49,180 nt of DNA, from assembly GCA_023401925.1 (NCBI GenBank), contig JAEXDA010000066.1, positions 1-49,180 of the forward strand, written 5' to 3'. A program made the position numbers and the translations under genes. Source of the DNA: Bacillota bacterium. Its GTDB lineage: Bacteria > Bacillota > UBA4882 > UBA8346. This document shows positions 1 to 8,487 of the stretch, piece by piece (the stretch's first letter is position 1; each line of letters starts with the position of its first letter). The notes under the pieces were generated by a model, which was not told where the DNA came from, did not search any database, and saw only the letters and a program-made list of their open reading frames with translations.

Positions 1-305
1 CATTCCTTCTGTCATCCGATGTTTTCATTCTCTCATGGAAATCATTCCTTCTGTCATCCGATGCATTCATTCCCTCATGGAAATCATTCCTTCTGTCATC
101 CGATGCATTCATTCCCTCATGGAAATCATTCCTTCTGTCATCCGATGTATTCATTCCCTCATGGAAATCATTCTTTCTGTCATCCGATGTATTCATTCCC
201 TCATGGAAATCATTCTTTCTGTCATCCGATGCATTCATTCCCTCATGGAAATCATTCTTTCTGTCATCCGATGTATTCATTCCCTCATGGAAATCATTCT
301 TTCTT
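1..305. repeat. 42-bp direct tandem repeat array, runs off the left edge
   Basis: Seven full head-to-tail copies of a 42-bp unit occupy 1-294, with a partial eighth to about 305. Copies differ at only a few positions (T/C after CCGATG, C/T in the ATTC-TTCT tract). Because 42 is a multiple of three, the unit is open in all three plus frames and in one minus frame, each giving a 14-residue repeat. The plus frames read HSFCHPMHSFPHGN, MEIIPSVIRCIHSL and a third stop-free frame. The minus frame reads MNASDDRRNDFHEG. The most hydrophilic, protein-like frame is on minus, so this could be the end of a repetitive gene continuing beyond the window. No clear start signal is seen on either strand. There are no unique spacers, so it is not a CRISPR array. 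Confidence 0.9.
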
Positions 306-458
306 CCCAAACGATGGTCTATTCCACGCCGAAAACGGAACGATTAACGAAAAGGTATCCTAACCTCTTATGAAATTTAACCTGATAGGCTGAAATTCCG
401 TTTCACTATTGCAATCTTTCACATAAAATAGTTAAAACAAAGAAAGGAGCGGTTAAAA

Positions 459-1088
459 TTGGCAGTTGGTGATGAAAAAATCATTATCACCATGAAAAGC
501 GACGGAAAAGAGACTATTTCCGAATCTCCGGTATCCGAAAAAAAGAAAATTGTGATCATCATCAATAATCAATTTACGGTTGCCCCCAATACGACCCAAA
601 TTGCCAGTGGAGCTGGTAGAAATAGCGCCGCAGGTAACAATGCCGCCCTTGATTCATCCAATACGGAACAACAACAAAGTGTCGGAGCTCAAGGGAAAGC
701 CCGTAATTTCGGCATGAAAGGCAATCAATCCGAACCTCACGATATCGATGGAGAATGGAATACTGGAGAAGAACTTACTATTGTCATCAATAACCAGGTC
801 AATGAGACTTCGGGGGAATCATCCGCAACTCAGGTAGCTAGCGGCAGTAACATCGATAGTGCCAGTGGAACCAACGCCGCCATTCAAAGTTCCAATACCA
901 AACAACAACATGCTGTTGCTGGAGATAATTCGGCCCTCGCTTCCAATCTGGGAATGAACAACCCGCAAGAGGAATCTTCTGAAGAAGACCGGGAAGAAAA
1001 CGAACAGGATGAACTGGAGGAAGCGGAGGATGAGGAAGAACCGGAAGATCTTGATGGACAGAAACTTTTTTCCGGTGATGTGAATTAA
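459..1088 (+). CDS. Hypothetical acidic protein with an internal duplication (209 aa)
   Basis: Function not recognised. The TTG start is supported by AAAGGAG at 442-448. The protein holds two similar blocks, about residues 30-85 and 105-165. Each begins with a short beta-like stretch (IVIIINNQ or LTIVINNQ). Each then runs through a Ser/Asn/Ala/Gln-rich part of the pattern Q-x-A-S-G-x-x-N-x-A-x-G-x-N-A-A, then SSNTxQQ, and ends in GM. The last 40 residues are almost only Glu/Asp. There is no signal peptide or membrane segment. The N-x-A-x-G-x-N-A-A spacing recalls curlin-type beta-solenoid repeats, but that is only a resemblance. A structural or surface-layer/spore-associated role is possible and unproven. 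Confidence 0.75.
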   Translation: MAVGDEKIIITMKSDGKETISESPVSEKKKIVIIINNQFTVAPNTTQIASGAGRNSAAGNNAALDSSNTEQQQSVGAQGKARNFGMKGNQSEPHDIDGEWNTGEELTIVINNQVNETSGESSATQVASGSNIDSASGTNAAIQSSNTKQQHAVAGDNSALASNLGMNNPQEESSEEDREENEQDELEEAEDEEEPEDLDGQKLFSGDVN

Positions 1089-1433
1089 AACTTTCAAAAA
1101 TCCTTTTTTATCAATACGGGATTGCCCAAAAAAAAATTCGTGGCGGGCACACCCATGATTAAGAAATACAATATATTTAAATTCGTTTATTCAACGATAC
1201 TGTATATTTATATTGTATTTCTTATTGATTTCAACTCCTTTCAACAGCCTCACTTCATTTTTTTGAATTGAATCGATTGCATCGAATTGACAGTGATGAC
1301 CCTCTCTCGGGAGATCAGATGTGCGTTCAATGTCCTTGTGATTTTGCACTTTACGAAAGATCTGGCAGGATAACTTGAGATGAAATCGGCGAAAATAATA
1401 AGGAAAAATCTAATAACCTGAGGAGGGGTCAAG
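1089..1433. other. Intergenic region with one long inverted repeat
   Basis: No gene is supported here. A 60-codon minus-strand open frame at 1250-1432 has no ribosome binding site and no recognisable content. The only structure seen is the inverted repeat at 1160-1224, listed separately. Confidence 0.6.
1160..1224. repeat. 16-bp perfect inverted repeat with 33-nt loop
   Basis: The arms 1160-1175 and 1209-1224 are exact reverse complements; the left arm reads TAAGAAATACAATATA. No T-run follows either side, so it is not an obvious terminator. The arm shares the core GAAAT(A/G)CAATATA with the hairpin at 12598-12650, which suggests a dispersed small repeat or MITE-like remnant. Confidence 0.6.
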
Positions 1434-1637
1434 ATGGAATGGATCCATGTTGAAGATGGAAAACCGGTACAATTTAAATCCGTCTATTTCTCAATTGATG
1501 AAGCTGTTTATAAGGGGATGTATGTCAATCATTCTTTTTATGACCATGATACCGGTAATTATTTGGAAGCCAATTATTGGATGCCTGTAACTAACGAGCG
1601 GGCACCATTTCCGGATCCGCCTAACAGCAGAAGTTAA
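1434..1637 (+). CDS. Small DUF551-like protein (67 aa)
   Basis: A short soluble protein with an excellent GAGGAGGGG ribosome binding site just before the ATG. The N-terminus (EWIHVEDGKPV) and the C-terminal NYWMPV...PFPDPP pattern match the small DUF551 type, in which a W-(I/V)-x-V-x-D start and a WMPLPxPP-like end frame a short beta domain. DUF551 proteins are of unknown function and often occur in mobile or phage DNA. The gene stands alone between an intergenic hairpin and the convergent xylosidase. Family assignment is from recall of the motif only. Confidence 0.7.
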   Translation: MEWIHVEDGKPVQFKSVYFSIDEAVYKGMYVNHSFYDHDTGNYLEANYWMPVTNERAPFPDPPNSRS

Positions 1638-1643
1638 TCCGGC

Positions 1644-1662
1644 AAAAAAAGGCGAACCTCCC
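1644..1662 (-). terminator. Possible intrinsic terminator after the GH39 gene
   Basis: Read on minus, a short GGAGG stem closes over a TTCG tetraloop with CCTTT and runs into seven T residues. It lies about 40 nt past the stop of the xylosidase gene. The stem is short, so confidence is modest. Confidence 0.45.
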
Positions 1663-1699
1663 TGAGCGATACCTCTGTTGTGACCTCATGTCATCCTTG

Positions 1700-3211
1700 T
1701 TATCTGCCATAACTGGTGATTTTACCATCATCCAGTCCGATGTATGAAGAAGATTCATCCTCAATCTTTGAAATACGGAAAAGCGAAACTTCATTTTTAA
1801 TGAGTTGAATTTTCAACTTTAGATACCCATTTTCACTTTCCACTCGACTTGTGGTAACCAGTGGCCTGGCAACTTCCTTCAAGATTTCTACCTTTTCTCG
1901 AGAGGGAAATCTTGGTCTGCCCATCCTAATCCATGTTCTCCACGGATTGCCATATTCCTCACTAAAGGTATTCCTTTGAACAAATGCCGAAGTAAAACCC
2001 ACAGGCAGTTCGATCTCAAACTCCTTTTCAAAGCCTGCTCCTTTTTCTGAAACTAAGTTCCAGACTATCAATGCCAACGAGCCATTTTCTTTTCTGGTCA
2101 CCAGCATCTGCTCATCCCGGTAAAGTATTTCTCCCTCCATGCTTTTAAAGAACTTAAACACATGAAAGGTCGGCTTGGGTATTCCATTGAGGGCAATCAT
2201 ACCGAAGCCCCCGTGGAATTGGGATCTTGGAACATCACATTCCTCAAACACATCACTAAAGGTCCAGTAAGAAAAGGAATCAACATAATCCCCGCCTTCA
2301 CTCAAAATTCTTGCTAGGTAAGCGGCATTCAAAACTGTGTCGTGAACGGGGTTAAGCGGATGCCATGAAGAATTATATTCCGTGATATGAAAGGGTAGTT
2401 TTGGGATGGGTGATTGGTCGATCAATTCCCTTACCTGTTTGAATTCATCCAGCATATATTGATTATGATGCAATTCCTGATAATAGAAATGGGGAGTCAC
2501 CTCCGGCACTTTTGATGTATAGGCATGCCGTGTCACAAAATCCACCGGCGCCTTTTCCTCCTGGCAAAAGTTTAGAAAATCCATAATCCAGTGGTCTGCG
2601 CCGCCACAGATAGCCGGCCCTCCCACTTTCAGGTCCGGGTTAATTTCTTTAATCGCCATTGCTGTAACCTTATATAACTTGAAGTATTCGGACTGGTCGG
2701 CATTCTTCCAAAATCCTTCAAGATTAGGCTCGTTCCATACCTCAAAAGGCCATTTTAACACTTCCTCTATGCCATAGCGGGCGATAAAATGGGTCACAGT
2801 TGCTCGAATAAGGTTGACCCATTTCTGATCATCCTTTGGCGGGGTGATATTTCCTTTCCAATAAAAAACCGTCTCTCTGCCAGATGACAGCCTATCCGGC
2901 ATAAATCCCAGTTCAACAAAGGGCCGGATCCCTCTCTCCAGAAAAGCATCAAATATCCTGTCAATATATGTAAAATTGTAAAAGGGTCTGATTTCACCAT
3001 TAACCTCATCTTCACGGTAGATCCCGATGTCATCATGAAACAATCCATGTCCCCTGATATATTGAAACCCGATTTCCTTCTGAACCAGGGACAGATGCTC
3101 CAGGTACTCTTGTTGCAACGCCAGTCCCAACCTTCCCGTACCCACACAAAAATTCCAACTCCCGGAAAACTTCGTTCCTTTTGATTCTCGCGGCACTTTA
3201 ATTTGTAGCAT
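1700..3211 (-). CDS. xynB: GH39 beta-xylosidase
   Basis: An intracellular family 39 glycoside hydrolase (503 aa, the usual size) that removes xylose from the non-reducing ends of xylo-oligosaccharides. The (beta/alpha)8 barrel has the acid/base glutamate in FEVWNEPN (E161) and the nucleophile in FHITEYNSSW (E278). These are one residue from the positions known for Thermoanaerobacterium XynB (E160/E277). A C-terminal beta-sandwich follows from about residue 360. There is no signal peptide, so it works on imported oligomers. GGAGGT at 3221-3226 supports the ATG. It is the last gene of the minus-strand module after the GH8 enzyme and the transporter, which supports xylan-derived substrates. Specificity for xylose rather than another beta-linked sugar is inferred from family and neighbours. 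Confidence 0.9.
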   Translation of the reverse strand: MLQIKVPRESKGTKFSGSWNFCVGTGRLGLALQQEYLEHLSLVQKEIGFQYIRGHGLFHDDIGIYREDEVNGEIRPFYNFTYIDRIFDAFLERGIRPFVELGFMPDRLSSGRETVFYWKGNITPPKDDQKWVNLIRATVTHFIARYGIEEVLKWPFEVWNEPNLEGFWKNADQSEYFKLYKVTAMAIKEINPDLKVGGPAICGGADHWIMDFLNFCQEEKAPVDFVTRHAYTSKVPEVTPHFYYQELHHNQYMLDEFKQVRELIDQSPIPKLPFHITEYNSSWHPLNPVHDTVLNAAYLARILSEGGDYVDSFSYWTFSDVFEECDVPRSQFHGGFGMIALNGIPKPTFHVFKFFKSMEGEILYRDEQMLVTRKENGSLALIVWNLVSEKGAGFEKEFEIELPVGFTSAFVQRNTFSEEYGNPWRTWIRMGRPRFPSREKVEILKEVARPLVTTSRVESENGYLKLKIQLIKNEVSLFRISKIEDESSSYIGLDDGKITSYGR

Positions 3212-3449
3212 AAAGCATTTACCTCCATATTGCTCGTTGGCGGCGAAAATAGCGGTGGGTCTGTCCGCAATTTCAAAAGTTCAAGCGTGACCAGATAACC
3301 CCCGGTCTTCGTAAAGTCACCCTGTCCAACCCATTTTTTGGGTAATAAAAAAGCGCGGCAGAAACCTTTGAAGCGGGATTTGCTCTCAAAGTCCAGCTGA
3401 GATTAAGTGTAGAATCGTCAATCAAAATAAATAATTGCCCGATACACAT

Positions 3450-4586
3450 CTAATAAATCTTAAACTCTCCCGCTAACATCAACAAACAAAAAAAATAAAG
3501 GCAATTGTCGTAATAGCGGCGGACTCCCTTTCTGAGGGGAAGCCCCCAGAAATACTTAACCCACTGGAGCCGGTATTTCCCCCTTGCAGCCAGCGAGCCG
3601 GCGGCATTGGTTGCAATGATGGCCACAGGATGCATTGTCGGCTCGTCAAAAGGTTCACCCTTGAGTGTGTATGGATAGTACTCTCCCAAATCCGTTCTCT
3701 CGCTAAAAAAGCTCTGAAGCTTATCCACGATATCTCCCAGAGATTGATCCTTATCAAACCACGCTGCATCCAAACCAATATTCATGGCCACCCGATAGGC
3801 ATCGGAATAGAATTGAAAATCACGGAACAGTTTTTTAGGCCTGCCGTCAAATTCCGCATATTCCGGCGCCATCCCCGTATCCTTGTCACAGGAGATATGC
3901 AGGTAGCCACGGCTTGCTGCGGCGGCTTTTTGCCAGAATGGCCTGTCCTGTTCATCGGCCATCAGCGCAAAAAGCTCATAAAAGTGCGGCAGATGATAGG
4001 ATGGATCCGAAAATTGCGCTTCCGGTACAAATTTAATATAGTGATTGTTGCTGTCCCACATCGGCTCTCCGCCCGCCACAAGTTCAGACTGGTGAATACA
4101 ATGCCGCAGGATATCCCGTGCTTGTGCGTTGTAATCAAATGGCTGCTCCCGGTCACCCCATCGATTGCCGGCAAAAAAGAGGGCCATGGCAAAGTATTCT
4201 TCCCCGTCAGGCGCCGGACCTTCGGCGTTCTTTGCCCCGTCGGCCCCGACCGACCAGGCGAAGTAGCCCTGATATTGACCGCTGTATTGATACATATAAG
4301 TCTTGACGAATAACCATAGCTTATCAAAAATATCCTGGCGATTCATTTGGACAGCCATCATCATTCCATAGCTCATACCCTCGGTACGGACGTCATTGTT
4401 TCCCGTATCCAGTAAATACCCCATATCTTTACCGTCATCGCTTATTTCAAAATAAATTCGCTCTTCCGCATCAAAGAATATCCGCTGGAAAGTATCCCTG
4501 ATTTTCCGATCGATTTCCGCTTGGGAAATACCGATCTCTGCAAATAAATTGGGATATTTTCCAGTATAAAACGCTCCTGTGGGCAT
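3450..4586 (-). CDS. GH8 reducing-end xylose-releasing exo-oligoxylanase
   Basis: A family 8 glycoside hydrolase of 378 aa, close in length to the characterised Rex enzyme of Bacillus halodurans (about 388 aa, EC 3.2.1.156), which cuts xylose from the reducing end of xylo-oligomers. The general acid is in DVRTEGMSYGMM (E69) and the probable base is in FYSDAYRVAMN (D262). Both agree with the Rex pair E70/D263. The end FKIY after a YYD(N/G)xLY(F/M) segment is also Rex-like. No signal peptide is present, so the enzyme is cytoplasmic. GGAGAG lies 8 nt before the ATG. It sits 31 nt after the permease gene in the same operon and complements the GH39 enzyme acting at the other chain end. Confidence 0.88.
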   Translation of the reverse strand: MPTGAFYTGKYPNLFAEIGISQAEIDRKIRDTFQRIFFDAEERIYFEISDDGKDMGYLLDTGNNDVRTEGMSYGMMMAVQMNRQDIFDKLWLFVKTYMYQYSGQYQGYFAWSVGADGAKNAEGPAPDGEEYFAMALFFAGNRWGDREQPFDYNAQARDILRHCIHQSELVAGGEPMWDSNNHYIKFVPEAQFSDPSYHLPHFYELFALMADEQDRPFWQKAAAASRGYLHISCDKDTGMAPEYAEFDGRPKKLFRDFQFYSDAYRVAMNIGLDAAWFDKDQSLGDIVDKLQSFFSERTDLGEYYPYTLKGEPFDEPTMHPVAIIATNAAGSLAARGKYRLQWVKYFWGLPLRKGVRRYYDNCLYFFCLLMLAGEFKIY

Positions 4587-4617
4587 AATCTCTCTCTCCT
4601 TTATCCATTATAAACGC

Positions 4618-5535
4618 TCAGCCCTTCACTGCGCCGATGGTAATACCCTGCACAAAATATTTTTGCAAAAACGGATAAACGAACAAAATAGGAACCGAGG
4701 CAACCACCGTTATGGCCGCGCGCATCGAAACCGGCGTCACCGTATCCACGAGCTGATTGCCGCCAAATGCCGACGCCGCGGAACGATCCGTAGCCGAATT
4801 CATCGCCGAGGACAATAATTTCATCATTTCATATTGGAGAGTAGTGAGATTGGTATTACTGGAGCAGTAGATAAAGGTATCGAACCAGGAGTCCCATTGC
4901 CATACGGCGCACCATAAAGCGATAGTCGCCAGCACCGGCTTGCAGCATGGCAAAATAATTTGAAAAAAGCAACGGAAATGGCCTGCGCCATCGATATTGG
5001 CCGCCTCTACCAGGCTGGAGGGAAGAGTTTGGATATAGGATCGCATCACAATAATGTTAAAAACGCTGACCAATGTGGGCAGAATATATACCAAAAAATT
5101 ATTGGTCAAATGCAAGTCCTTCACCAGAAAATAATTGGGGATCAAACCCGCGGATACATACATCGTCACCAGAAAAAAGCCCGTGGCAAACTTACGCCAC
5201 AAAAACTCAGGCCGGGAAAGCACATACCCCACCATCGCGGCGACAAAAACACCCAAAGCCGCCCCCAGGAGTGTCCGTAATACCGAATTAACAAAACCAA
5301 TGATCAATAATTCATTCTTAAAAACGGTTTGATAATTGTACAGCGAAAACACTCTTGGCCAAAAGGTGATGCCGCCTCTCAATGTATCCTGGGCATTGTT
5401 GAATGATACGGCAATGATATTCCAGAACGGATATAACATCACGGTGATAACTATCAACATCACCAGTGTGTTGATGGTATGAAATAGAATCGGTTCCAAT
5501 CGTTGACGCTTAATTTCCGTTTTTTCAGTCGCCAT
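4618..5535 (-). CDS. CUT1 sugar ABC transporter permease (LplC/YtcP type)
   Basis: One of two inner-membrane subunits of the oligosaccharide importer (305 aa). About six membrane helices are visible, with the cytoplasmic EAA loop near SLVEAANIDGAGHFRCFF...LP, where the shared ATPase docks. The C-terminal QKYFVQGITIGAVKG is typical of MalG-like permeases. The open frame extends 12 codons further upstream. I chose the ATG at 5535 because AAGGAGG stands 8 nt before it and the longer form would overlap the preceding gene. Its partner lies 13 nt upstream. No ATPase gene is in the window, so a shared MsmX-type ATPase elsewhere probably powers it. Confidence 0.9.
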   Translation of the reverse strand: MATEKTEIKRQRLEPILFHTINTLVMLIVITVMLYPFWNIIAVSFNNAQDTLRGGITFWPRVFSLYNYQTVFKNELLIIGFVNSVLRTLLGAALGVFVAAMVGYVLSRPEFLWRKFATGFFLVTMYVSAGLIPNYFLVKDLHLTNNFLVYILPTLVSVFNIIVMRSYIQTLPSSLVEAANIDGAGHFRCFFQIILPCCKPVLATIALWCAVWQWDSWFDTFIYCSSNTNLTTLQYEMMKLLSSAMNSATDRSAASAFGGNQLVDTVTPVSMRAAITVVASVPILFVYPFLQKYFVQGITIGAVKG

Positions 5536-5548
5536 CTTGACTCCCTCC

Positions 5549-6514
5549 TTACAGTAACGTGCCTTCATCAAATTTCGCGGCTAGATGATTGGTATAGGCA
5601 ACCAGTCCTATTGAAATCACGGATTTAAATATTCCGGCCGCGGTGGCCAATGAATAGTTTCCAAGCTGAATGCCGTATTTCAATACAAATATATCAATGG
5701 TTTGGGAAACGTCAAGCACCAGGCCCTTATTGCCCGCCAGGTATTGAAATTCATAGCCGTTTAATACCCATCCGACATTCATAATCAAGAGCACCAAAAT
5801 CGTAGTCCGGATTCCCGGGAGAGTAATATGCCACATCTTGGTAAAACGGTTGCCGCCATCGATTTCACAAGATTCGTAAAGTTCCGGATCGATCGAGGAC
5901 ATCGCCGCCAGATAAATGATGGAGTTCCACCCGACTTCTTTCCAGATATTTGCGAAGGTATTGACCCACCAAAAATACTTCGGTTCTCCCAGCCATAATA
6001 TGGGCTTATGAATCATGCCGGTACTCATGAGTACATTGTTTACTGTTCCATCGGCTCCGGTGGACAATATGCCTTGAATCAAGGCGCAAACGATAACCCA
6101 ACTCAAAAAATGCGGTAAATATGATATGGTCTGGGTGAAACTTTTAAATCGCCGCCAGCGCATTTCATTGAGTAACAACGCCAATCCGATGGCGCAAACA
6201 AATCCGAAAAACAAGCTTAAAAGGGACATGCAAACCGTATTTCGGAAGGTTTGCCAAAAGGTCGGATTCTGCAGCAAAAACTTAAACTGCTCCAAACCCA
6301 CCCATGAAGAGCCCAGGTATCCCTTATAAGGCAAGTAATTTTCAAAAGCCATGATCCACCCGCTCAAGGGTAGATAGCAAAAAATAAACGCTATGATCAT
6401 CCAGGGGAGGATCATGATAAAAAGTTCTTTTTGGGCGATATATTTTTTCCACGGATTTTCCCGTTTCGATATTCTTTCCGTCAGGGGTTGCAATGCCGGA
6501 CTTTGAGCCCTCAT
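5549..6514 (-). CDS. CUT1 sugar ABC transporter permease (LplB type)
   Basis: Second permease of the same importer (321 aa). It has an N-terminal cytoplasmic stretch, then a first helix around residues 32-55 and about five more. The EAA loop reads LYESCEIDGGNRFTKMWHITLP. LplB-type permeases pair with LplA-type binding proteins, which fits the upstream gene. GGGAGAG lies about 8 nt before the ATG. The 150 nt between it and the binding-protein gene hold a weak GCCG/CGGC stem, as often found after highly expressed binding proteins. The exact sugar is inferred from the downstream GH8 and GH39 enzymes. Confidence 0.9.
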   Translation of the reverse strand: MRAQSPALQPLTERISKRENPWKKYIAQKELFIMILPWMIIAFIFCYLPLSGWIMAFENYLPYKGYLGSSWVGLEQFKFLLQNPTFWQTFRNTVCMSLLSLFFGFVCAIGLALLLNEMRWRRFKSFTQTISYLPHFLSWVIVCALIQGILSTGADGTVNNVLMSTGMIHKPILWLGEPKYFWWVNTFANIWKEVGWNSIIYLAAMSSIDPELYESCEIDGGNRFTKMWHITLPGIRTTILVLLIMNVGWVLNGYEFQYLAGNKGLVLDVSQTIDIFVLKYGIQLGNYSLATAAGIFKSVISIGLVAYTNHLAAKFDEGTLL

Positions 6515-6666
6515 TTCCGTCTCTCCCTTGTTGTTTCAACATTATTGGAATGATTACCCGTAAAACCGTTTTCCAATGAAAATAAATGATGGAGAAAGGG
6601 ATATCCTCAACCTCCATCACTCATTTCATTTTTAAGCCGATAAGCCGGCAAGATTGATAAATTAAT

Positions 6667-8349
6667 TTATTGGTTCATTCTTTTCTTAATCAACCGGTTG
6701 ACCTCATCCAAATACGGCCCGGGATTACTGGCTTTGAAATCGGCCAAAAACTTATTCCATAAATTATCATATTCACTTGGCTTTGCCATAATCAAACGCG
6801 GGTAATACTTTCTGGTAACATCATTCATCGCGGTATTGGCTACCTTCGCGGCGCTTCCGTCCTCAATCGGCATCGCCCAGACCGGATAATAAGCCGGACG
6901 TTTGACAGGCCGCGAGAGCAATTGCGCCGGATATTCAATCTTTAAAGCGGCCAGGAATTTTAGGTCATAATCCGACTGGGCCGCCATAAATTCGGCAAGG
7001 GAATCATAAGCGGGTCTGCAGGGACTCCCATCTTGATAAAGGCCTTCGCGCTTCGGGGAAAAGTTCCAGAGTGTATAACCGGTCAAATCCCGCGCCTTGG
7101 CAAAATCCCGGGTTAACTCCCGGCGGGCATCGGTGAGAATCTTATCATTTTTGCCAACTTTTTGATAATCCTTCCCTTCGATGCCCCACTCCAGATAATC
7201 CTGAACATCCTGCCGCAGCAACCAGTTATAAAATTCCAGCAACCGTTCGGGATTCTTGCATTTCTTGGTAATCCCCATGCCGTTGAGGCCACTGAATGTT
7301 GAAATTGGATCATCAAGATAACCATCCTTGACACCGGGATTGGTTATCGGAACCGCAATATACGTGCGGTTAAATTTCCGCTCGGTCCTTAATAAGTTTT
7401 CAGCATTGGCCCAGAAGTTCCATTGCTGATCGAACATGCCAAGCACCGCGCCAGTCGTTATTCTGGATATGTACTGGTCATAGTTTTCGGTAAAAGTCTC
7501 CGGTTCGATGATTCCTTTGTTATATTCCTCGTTCAGCTTTTTATAATAGTTTTTGGCAGTATCGGTGATTTGATAGAAAGATGCCTTATAGGTTTTGGGG
7601 TTAACATAGACATCACCGTCATTACCCGCTCCCATCAGATGCTGCGCCGGGTTGCGCAGGCAAAAGTCCCTCCAGCCGTCACAGAGGATTTCAAAACCGA
7701 TGGTTTTTACGCCATCGATGGTTGGATGCTTGGCTTTATAATTCTCAATCAGCTTGAAATATTCATCGATAGTCCTGGGTACCTTATAGCCATTCTCTTC
7801 CAGAACGGCTTTTTGAATGAAGAATCCCGCCGCATGATTCTCAAAGACCGGAGCGTTAGTGGGAACATTATAGATTTCAAGATTATAGATATGTCCATCT
7901 TTGGCAGTCATTACCTTTTTAAACGGAGCATAATGAGTATTCAAATTCGGATATTTTTTGATTTTATTTTCCAGGGGAATAAAGGCGCCGGCGTCTATAA
8001 ATTTTTGCAGCGAGTCTCCGGCGAAAATTGCATCCGGATAGTCCTCACCCGCAATCATGACGCCAATCTTTTGAAGCAAATCACCCACCAGAAATTCAAA
8101 ATCAATGGTAACTCCGGTCAATTCGGTTATTTTCTTTAAGACCGGATTGTTCTTGGCAGGAACGATGCCCGGGTCACGCACAAAAATCTTGAACGTTACC
8201 GGATGACTGCGATCCGCCATCATCGGCAATCCGGTCTCCGCATCCTTCTCGATTTTAGCTGCGGAAACCCTAGAGAGTCCAAAACCGGCCATTGAAAAAA
8301 CCATTAGCGCAATCATCAATGATGGCAATACTTTTCGAAACTGTTTCAT
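6667..8349 (-). CDS. Extracellular sugar-binding protein, LplA type
   Basis: Substrate-binding protein (560 aa) of the oligosaccharide importer, with the long two-lobed LplA-like architecture typical of Paenibacillus- and Clostridia-type CUT1 systems. The N-terminus (MKQFRKVLPSLM...) has a positive start, a hydrophobic core and a signal peptidase I-like site around VSAAK. There is no lipobox cysteine, which is unusual for a monoderm binding protein. The frame also opens with GTG at 8364. That codon touches the AGAGGTGG ribosome binding site, so the ATG at 8349 (spacing about 11 nt) is better. It is first in its operon, after a 17-bp palindrome and downstream of the kinase/regulator pair expected to control it. 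Confidence 0.88.
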   Translation of the reverse strand: MKQFRKVLPSLMIALMVFSMAGFGLSRVSAAKIEKDAETGLPMMADRSHPVTFKIFVRDPGIVPAKNNPVLKKITELTGVTIDFEFLVGDLLQKIGVMIAGEDYPDAIFAGDSLQKFIDAGAFIPLENKIKKYPNLNTHYAPFKKVMTAKDGHIYNLEIYNVPTNAPVFENHAAGFFIQKAVLEENGYKVPRTIDEYFKLIENYKAKHPTIDGVKTIGFEILCDGWRDFCLRNPAQHLMGAGNDGDVYVNPKTYKASFYQITDTAKNYYKKLNEEYNKGIIEPETFTENYDQYISRITTGAVLGMFDQQWNFWANAENLLRTERKFNRTYIAVPITNPGVKDGYLDDPISTFSGLNGMGITKKCKNPERLLEFYNWLLRQDVQDYLEWGIEGKDYQKVGKNDKILTDARRELTRDFAKARDLTGYTLWNFSPKREGLYQDGSPCRPAYDSLAEFMAAQSDYDLKFLAALKIEYPAQLLSRPVKRPAYYPVWAMPIEDGSAAKVANTAMNDVTRKYYPRLIMAKPSEYDNLWNKFLADFKASNPGPYLDEVNRLIKKRMNQ

Positions 8350-8376
8350 TTTGAAATTAGCCACCTCTCTTTAATT

Positions 8377-8393
8377 GTTAATGAATCATTAAC
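8377..8393. promoter_or_regulatory. 17-bp palindrome upstream of the binding-protein gene
   Basis: GTTAATGA-A-TCATTAAC is perfectly symmetric around a central A. It lies 28 nt upstream of the binding-protein start and has no T-run, so an operator is more likely than a terminator. Which protein binds it is unknown; the AraC-type regulator encoded just upstream is one candidate. Confidence 0.5.
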
Positions 8394-8487
8394 AGATTGT
8401 TACTTTATTCTAACACGGGAAAAAATAACAATCATTCCAAAAAAAATACTTAAAACTCCATTTTCTAAACCTCGTCCGTGAATGAAC

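Noticed and set aside
1..305. CRISPR array
   Set aside because: The repeats are contiguous with no unique spacers.
19..373. Plus-strand coding frames of 112-114 codons across the tandem array
   Set aside because: They arise from the repeat being stop-free in several frames; neither has a ribosome binding site, so none was called.
3630..4313. Long plus-strand frame opposite the GH8 gene
   Set aside because: Antisense shadow of a clear glycoside hydrolase; no family features.
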